Positions 59,814-64,000 of a stretch of 64,000 bases of DNA are shown one piece after another. The notes under the pieces are model-generated. The model worked only from the letters and a program-made list of their open reading frames with translations. It made no database searches and was not told the DNA's origin. Made by a program: the position numbers and the translations under genes. How positions within the stretch are numbered: the stretch's first letter is position 1; each line of letters opens with the position of its first letter. Origin of the DNA: Candidatus Zixiibacteriota bacterium (GTDB lineage: Bacteria > Zixibacteria > MSB-5A5 > GN15 > FEB-12); contig JAOUBJ010000003.1 in assembly GCA_029860345.1 (NCBI GenBank), positions 307,294 to 371,293 of the forward strand, written 5' to 3'.

Positions 59814-61328
59814 CTACTCTACCACCAGCTTAACCGGGCGGAGATGAAAAGCATGTTTACCGGCGGCGTTGTCAAACAGAGCAACGCCCATATATGTCTC
59901 GCCGCGCAGATCGACATCGAAACTCGATCCGGTCCTGAGCGGGCGTGCCAACTCCACTGTCCAGACACCGTCCTCCCAACGACCCATGGCGCGCACATCG
60001 CCGCGGTCGCCCTTGAACTGCGTTACAATCACGGCCGGAATTTGCGCGCCGATAGAGAAACTGTCCTCGGCACCGAAATAAGGTGTCACATGTTCAAGCC
60101 GTGGATCGATCCAGTGACGCACCATCGGATGAGTCGGAAGAAAATACGGTTGCTGCCAGTCGGTGTTGAGATTCTCGAAGTATCCGCCTGAAGCCAGATT
60201 GTCCAGGTGTCGTCCGCCCAGTGAATCATTATCATCGGACGTCCACCAACCGTCATCGGCCCGCTGGATAGGATTGGTCGACAGGGCGCGCCACTGCCAC
60301 AGGTCGGCCGTGTCGCCGGCGGTGTAGTGCAGGCCCATCTTTTTGCGCACACCGACATGGCAGGTGGCGGCGCAACCGCCCGAGGTTCGATGGAACGACA
60401 GAGCCAGCTTATCCTCAAAGTAGACAGACTCACCAAACAGGTTGGGATACTCCGAGACCCGTACCGACCATCCGGACTCTTCCTTGATCAGGTGTCGGTT
60501 GAACGAACGGTCGGCATCATGCCACTGGATTAGAAAGAAAACAGTGTTGCTGTTATGGAAACTCTTGATAGTCACCTCGGAGACGCCGGCGTCGAAATTG
60601 GCCCCGGCCGCCGTTTGCAGCCGCACCGGATCGCACTCCGTCCAAACTCTGTCGGTGACCCAGCCATCGATAACCGGCTGGCGCTCGATCAGCGTGGATA
60701 CCAGTGTCACCGGGGAGCTTACCAACATCCACAAAGCCAACCCGAAGATCAAACCAATCACACCTGCCGCTATGGTGCTACGTCGGCTCAGCGGCCGCTT
60801 GGGCAGGTATCCAAAGAAGATTGAGTTCCAGCGCGTCTGTTTGCCGAGCAGGATGTCGATGAAATGCACGATCATGAGCATGGCCAGGAGCGCCATGCTA
60901 TAATGATGCATACCCTTCATGAAAGTGTGCCCCCCCGCCCCTTGGTATGTCCCCATGTAGAGACCGATCCCGGATACGATTATCACCGCCGTGTCGGCAA
61001 ACATGAATATGTAGAACAGTTTCTTGCGGTAGTCACGTTTTCTGTCCGTGAACAAAGCTGTCAACCGACCGGTCTGACCAGACAGTATGAGATCCACGAG
61101 ATAGAATAGCCCACAGCCCAGAAGCAGCATACCGAGTATCATGTGCCAATTGTACACCTGCCCAGTCGGCAACAATCGGTCAAGCACACTGCCTGCGTCG
61201 AATAAAGGACTTGATCCACTGAACCAGGCCAGCCTCAACCCGGTGGCATAGAGAGTTATCAGAAGTACTGATGCAACAAGATGTGTCAGGCGTGTGACCA
61301 GGTTGTAGCGGTGAAACTTGTCGTCCAT
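59814..61328 (-). CDS. Cytochrome b fused to an ethylbenzene-dehydrogenase-type haem domain
   Basis: 504 residues. Residues 1-215: five TM segments of a cytochrome b561-like or formate-dehydrogenase gamma-like domain (RLTHLVASVLLITLYATGLR, WHMILGMLLLGCGLFYLVD, MHHYSMALLAMLMIVHF, each with likely haem-ligating His). Residues ~230-504: an EB_dh-type haem domain (FLIQWHDADRSFNRH, VYFEDKLALSFHRTSGG, GRWEDGVWTVELARPL, ending HLRPVKLVVE). It also has one CXXCH motif, CAATCH. Inference: quinol-oxidising periplasmic haem protein. Converges with the GNAT gene. Confidence 0.88.
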   Translation of the reverse strand: MDDKFHRYNLVTRLTHLVASVLLITLYATGLRLAWFSGSSPLFDAGSVLDRLLPTGQVYNWHMILGMLLLGCGLFYLVDLILSGQTGRLTALFTDRKRDYRKKLFYIFMFADTAVIIVSGIGLYMGTYQGAGGHTFMKGMHHYSMALLAMLMIVHFIDILLGKQTRWNSIFFGYLPKRPLSRRSTIAAGVIGLIFGLALWMLVSSPVTLVSTLIERQPVIDGWVTDRVWTECDPVRLQTAAGANFDAGVSEVTIKSFHNSNTVFFLIQWHDADRSFNRHLIKEESGWSVRVSEYPNLFGESVYFEDKLALSFHRTSGGCAATCHVGVRKKMGLHYTAGDTADLWQWRALSTNPIQRADDGWWTSDDNDSLGGRHLDNLASGGYFENLNTDWQQPYFLPTHPMVRHWIDPRLEHVTPYFGAEDSFSIGAQIPAVIVTQFKGDRGDVRAMGRWEDGVWTVELARPLRTGSSFDVDLRGETYMGVALFDNAAGKHAFHLRPVKLVVE

Positions 61329-61375
61329 GCCCTAAGATAAGCGACTCGCGACTGATTACCAGTGAAAAGCCGATT

Positions 61376-61590
61376 GATTGTGCGTGTTGTACTTCCTCGT
61401 GCGCCATGTTGCCCGCGCATTGTGCGTGGAGTACGTTCTCGTGCGCCGCGTCGGCCTGCGTATTGTGCGTGTTGTACTTCCTCGTGCGCCACGTCGGCCT
61501 GCGTATTGTGCGTGTTGTACTTCCTCGTGCGCCGCGTCGGCCTGCGTATTGTGCGTGTTGTACTTCCTCGTGCGCCGCGTCGGCCTGCGT
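61376..61590. repeat. 43-bp minisatellite
   Basis: Five tandem copies of a 43-bp unit (GTATTGTGCGTGTTGTACTT then CCTCGTGCGCCGCGTCGGCC then TGC). Copies start near 61376, 61417, 61460, 61503 and 61546. The last three differ at one or two bases; the first two are more diverged. Since 43 is not a multiple of 3, every frame stays open, giving spurious Cys/Arg-rich ORFs. Confidence 0.9.
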
Positions 61591-61805
61591 AGGGGGCGGC
61601 CTTGTGTCGCCCCAGGTACGTTACTTTGGTCGGCGGACACAATGCCCGCCGCTACGCGACAGCTCAGTAGGGCAGGTCTCTCTTCTCTTGGAGACCTGCC
61701 ATCAAAGACGGGTCTGCTCACCATGAGTTGGGTACGCGCGAAGCGCGAAGAAGTGATTTATCACCGCGCAGGCGGGGAATCCATCCGCGGGTGGCAAGCG
61801 TTAGC
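61591..61805. repeat. Other intergenic repeat sequence
   Basis: GTAGGGGGCGGCCTTGTGTC, an AGTAGGGCAGGTCTC / GAGACCTGCC inverted pair and TACGCGCGAAGCGCGAAGAA precede the barrel gene. They are composites of known elements. No gene supported. Confidence 0.55.
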
Positions 61806-62336
61806 TTAGAACCGGATGCCGTAGTTGAAATAAACGGCGTCCAGGAGAAGATCGCTGGGGTAAGTTAGTCGCACTTTCAATGAGAGATGCTTGTTGCTTC
61901 CATGGGTCCGTTCAATGCCGACAAATCCGTGCGTTTTGGCCAACAGCTTCAGCTTGAAACTATCGTCTAAAGGACTGCCGCTGGAGGCATAGGATGTAAT
62001 GAAATGCACGCCGCCACCGGCTGCAATGAAAGGTACCCACCCGGTCCGCGACTCGTTGAAGTCATAACGGAGCAGTCCGTATCCGGCCAGTACGTTCAGA
62101 GCAAGCCATTCCCCTCCCGACTTTTTGACGGCACTCGAATTGTGGAGCACCGGCTGCCACTTGAAGTGGCCGGCTGTCTTCAAGGAAATGTTCAGAAAGC
62201 TGTTGCCGGAAAAAAGCATAACACCGCGCGGAACTCCGGCCCCGAATTCAAAGGAGTGCTCAGCCTGAACAACGGTCGGTATGGCCAACACGATGATGGC
62301 TGTCACAAGAACAACTGAATGATAGATTCTATTCAA
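61806..62336 (-). CDS. Small outer-membrane beta-barrel protein
   Basis: 176 residues. Signal peptide (VVLVTAIIVLAIPTVVQAEH), then beta-strand alternation (FEFGAGVPRGVMLFSGNSFL, GWVPFIAAGGGVHFITSYA) and a terminal Phe (YFNYGIRF). Resembles OmpW-like or PagL-like barrels in length and GGGVHF motif; PagL deacylates lipid A and uses a His-Ser pair (HF.T), which occurs here as GVHFITS. That is a tentative reading. AGGAG precedes the ATG. It follows three lipoprotein genes by 14 nt and ends the operon. Confidence 0.75.
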   Translation of the reverse strand: MNRIYHSVVLVTAIIVLAIPTVVQAEHSFEFGAGVPRGVMLFSGNSFLNISLKTAGHFKWQPVLHNSSAVKKSGGEWLALNVLAGYGLLRYDFNESRTGWVPFIAAGGGVHFITSYASSGSPLDDSFKLKLLAKTHGFVGIERTHGSNKHLSLKVRLTYPSDLLLDAVYFNYGIRF

Positions 62337-62350
62337 AGCACTCTCCTGTT

Positions 62351-62833
62351 TCAGATCACTTCAAACCAAACCACTACAGTCGCACGATCGGCCTGCAGCG
62401 ACAGTGCGTAAATCCCAGTGTCGTCAACGACACAAGGAAACACATACTCTCCTGCTGGTTCCGTACCTTCGTGTATGATCGCCTTCACCCCTCCACCGCT
62501 ATCGAGCAGCGAAACGGTGTAATCGGTACCGACCGGCAGAGCTATGCCGACCGCCAGTATGCCTTCGGTCCGATCGAACCAGCAGGCGTATGCAGCATAG
62601 TTTGACGGAATACGTTTTGGCCGAACAGAATTCCCGGCACTATCAAGATTAGCTGCCAGCTCGGCGAACGGATCATAACCACAGTCTGCGATATCGTAGA
62701 CATCATCCTCGGAGTAGAACCGCGGCTCGACGATATTGTAGTCGTCACAACTATTGATCAGCATCGACGCAGCCAACAGGCCGAGCAACAGCATCTGATG
62801 CCAGGGACCTTTAACCGGATGAATGTGTGTCAT
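62351..62833 (-). CDS. Tandem-duplicated lipoprotein, copy 3
   Basis: 160 residues. Lipobox-like LINSC follows a signal peptide, then CDDYNIVEPRFYSEDDVYDI, the family hallmark. The C-terminal part is beta-rich with LLDSGGGVKAIIHEG and ATVVVWFEV. Shares its whole layout with the two genes upstream. Overlaps copy 2 by 4 nt (ATGA). Function unknown; probably an outer-membrane-anchored beta-sandwich. Confidence 0.8.
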   Translation of the reverse strand: MTHIHPVKGPWHQMLLLGLLAASMLINSCDDYNIVEPRFYSEDDVYDIADCGYDPFAELAANLDSAGNSVRPKRIPSNYAAYACWFDRTEGILAVGIALPVGTDYTVSLLDSGGGVKAIIHEGTEPAGEYVFPCVVDDTGIYALSLQADRATVVVWFEVI

Positions 62834-63327
62834 CGCTTCACCTCAAACCAAACTACTTCAGTCGCATGCCTTGAGTGTGCCGATATTGCGTAAACTCCGT
62901 CCTCTTCGGCCAGCCAAGTAATCAAGTGGATACCGGCACTTCTTGGTCCTGCCCACTGTACCGATTCTACTCCACCGCCGCTGTTCAGAATCGACACTTC
63001 AAGCGCTCCCATTGCAGGCATGAAAACGTAAATGAGAAGCAACTGTTCATCACGACTGTCCCAACAGAGACTGGCGCCAAAGCCCACCGGAAGGTCCGGC
63101 GGACCACCCGAATCGACCGACGCATGTGTTGTCACATACTGAGTGGGTGATGAAAGTGTATCGATTCTTCTTTCACATATACCGAATTCGACGATGTCGT
63201 CCTCGGAGTAAAACCTTGGCTCGACGATATTGTATTCATCACAACTATTGATCATCATCAATGCAGCCAGCAGGCCGAGCAACAGCAACCCGGGCAAGCG
63301 ACCTTTGAACGGCTTATACGAGTTCAT
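62830..63327 (-). CDS. Tandem-duplicated lipoprotein, copy 2
   Basis: 165 residues. Signal peptide LLLLGLLAALMMINSC, then CDEYNIVEPRFYSEDDIVEF, nearly the same as copy 3. C-terminal motifs ILNSGGGVESVQWAG and ATEVVWFEVKR. Middle region (Pro- and Thr-rich, VTTHASVDSGGPPDLPVGFG) is the most diverged. ATGA overlaps on both sides couple it to copies 1 and 3. Confidence 0.8.
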   Translation of the reverse strand: MNSYKPFKGRLPGLLLLGLLAALMMINSCDEYNIVEPRFYSEDDIVEFGICERRIDTLSSPTQYVTTHASVDSGGPPDLPVGFGASLCWDSRDEQLLLIYVFMPAMGALEVSILNSGGGVESVQWAGPRSAGIHLITWLAEEDGVYAISAHSRHATEVVWFEVKR

Positions 63328-63791
63328 CTATCTACCTCAAACCAGAGAACCCCACCCCATCTATCGGTTTCCAGTGATATCCCGTAAACTCCGGCCTCTT
63401 TGGCCAGCCATTGAGCTGAAATTGCACCAGCCTCGGCCGCTCCGTCGAACAAGATCGTCTCCAGCTCCCCACCACTGTTCAGAATTGACACCTTGTACGA
63501 ACCGGCAAGAGGCAGCCCGGCAAAGACAGCCAGGACACCCTCGGCCCGATCAATCCAACATCCGCCAACGGCGAACCCGGCAGGAACACCGTTCTTATAA
63601 AGGACGCCAATTGCATCTTCGGTGCCGTCTACGGGATCCGCCAATGGGTCCTTGTCACAGTTTGCGAACTCGACGATATCGTCTTTGTCGTAGAACCGGG
63701 GTTCGACGATGTTGTAGTCATCACAACTCAAACAAGTGATAGCAAACAGCAGGATAGCTTTCAGTATGGTGTGGGTAATAGTTTTTGGCAT
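63324..63791 (-). CDS. Tandem-duplicated lipoprotein, copy 1
   Basis: 155 residues. Signal peptide (ILKAILLFAITCLSC) with Cys pair, then CDDYNIVEPRFYDKDDIVEF. Contains SILNSGGELETILFDGAAEA and GGVLWFEVDR, matching copies 2 and 3. It starts the four-gene operon, and a promoter lies 39 bp upstream. Three intact copies imply recent tandem duplication under selection for more or varied versions. Confidence 0.8.
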   Translation of the reverse strand: MPKTITHTILKAILLFAITCLSCDDYNIVEPRFYDKDDIVEFANCDKDPLADPVDGTEDAIGVLYKNGVPAGFAVGGCWIDRAEGVLAVFAGLPLAGSYKVSILNSGGELETILFDGAAEAGAISAQWLAKEAGVYGISLETDRWGGVLWFEVDR

Positions 63792-63829
63792 ATCAATGTC
63801 TTCAATTCTCTCAAGGTGCTGCTGTATCG

Positions 63830-63858
63830 AAGATAGGGAATGTAGACAGATATGTCAA
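63830..63858 (-). promoter_or_regulatory. Promoter of the lipoprotein operon
   Basis: On the minus strand TTGACA (63858-63853), 17-bp spacer and TATCTT (63835-63830), 39 bp before ATG 63791. Confidence 0.65.
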
Positions 63859-63875
63859 GAAGGCCATTCAACGGG

Positions 63876-63995
63876 TAGTGTAAACTAAGTTGTGTAAATT
63901 GGCAGATTGATATAACAACGGGTTTGACTTTTAGTTTTCAGACCAATGAAAGGAGTCAAACCCGTGGTAAACTTGTGGTTTACACAGAAGGATTT
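63876..63995. repeat. Long inverted repeat near the window edge
   Basis: ACGGGTTTGACT (63918-63929) is perfectly complementary to AGTCAAACCCGT (63954-63965). Outside it, GTGTAAACTAAGTTGTGTAA (63881) is partly mirrored by TTGTGGTTTACAC near 63975. The outer sequence resembles terminal repeats of IS256-family elements. No transposase is inside the window, so this may be an element end, a remnant or a hairpin. Confidence 0.4.
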
Positions 63996-64000
63996 ACGAT

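Noticed and set aside
61376..61590. CRISPR array
   Set aside because: Repeats are directly abutting with no unique spacers, and no cas gene is near. The same applies to 5841-5925 and 45613-45830.
61378..61809. Cys/Arg-rich plus-strand ORFs over the minisatellite
   Set aside because: They arise from the 43-bp unit being open in all frames; no start signal.
63230..63739. Plus-strand ORF antisense to the lipoprotein copies
   Set aside because: The minus strand carries three paralogous signal-peptide proteins; the plus-strand product is basic and repeat-free.
1..64000. tRNA, rRNA, tmRNA or known riboswitch genes
   Set aside because: Scanning by eye showed no cloverleaf ending in CCA or conserved rRNA block; a covariance-model search would be needed to be sure.

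Overview
The window reads as a chromosome segment of an uncultured, diderm, anaerobic or facultatively respiring bacterium. The diderm character is seen in many lipobox signal peptides, small outer-membrane barrel-like proteins, a MacA/MacB-type exporter, MltG and a periplasmic multihaem cytochrome. DUF2723, DUF4159 and DUF4175-like proteins, dockerin-like and C-terminal membrane-anchor tails and abundant short palindromic intergenic repeats fit a candidate phylum of the FCB group (Zixibacteria-like). That placement is inference, and no rRNA or tRNA gene was seen to test it. Genes are compactly packed, with ATGA/GTGA overlaps, frequent GTG and TTG starts, and -35/-10 promoters of the TTGACA-N16/17-TATATT kind.

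Layout. 0-5 kb: exported TPR protein, truncated Lnt-like membrane protein, secreted IdeS-like cysteine-protease candidate, a micro-ORF with a self-sequestering ribosome site and terminator, then rsgA. 5-12 kb: GNAT enzyme, then a minus-strand operon of sirtuin, TPR lipoprotein, pyrK, pyrD and pyrF. 12-15 kb: three-gene signalling operon (PAS-like, degenerate NtrC-like, GAF). 15-24.6 kb: mltG-ruvX, class III aminotransferase, exported proteins, then asnB with its downstream secreted partner and a divergent asnC. 25-30 kb: dockerin-tailed beta-helix protein, then an aroH-aroF-tyrA aromatic operon led by a Phe/Tyr-rich leader peptide and attenuator. 30-35 kb: lipoprotein built of 16-residue repeats and a cluster of small odd proteins (Met-rich, His-rich, very basic) beside a PDZ protein. 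35-44.6 kb: DUF4159, DUF4175-like and TPR operon, then a DUF2723 membrane protein.

45.4-49.6 kb is the most striking part. A SLATT/DUF4231 two-TM protein is divergent from a tightly coupled pair: a TIR-domain protein and a KGGVGR-type deviant P-loop ATPase fused to pentapeptide repeats and a C-terminal membrane region. It is bounded by tandem repeats on one side and a strong terminator on the other, and looks like an anti-phage or cell-suicide module.

49.6-64 kb: an octahaem cytochrome c / Tat-exported FeS protein / NrfD membrane complex, an SDR-DUF2867 protein, a MacAB-like exporter with two permeases, a GNAT enzyme, a cytochrome b fused to an ethylbenzene-dehydrogenase-type haem domain, a 43-bp minisatellite, and four exported proteins, three of them tandem lipoprotein paralogues. 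Intergenic regions above 300 bp are mostly filled with recurring palindromic repeat families.
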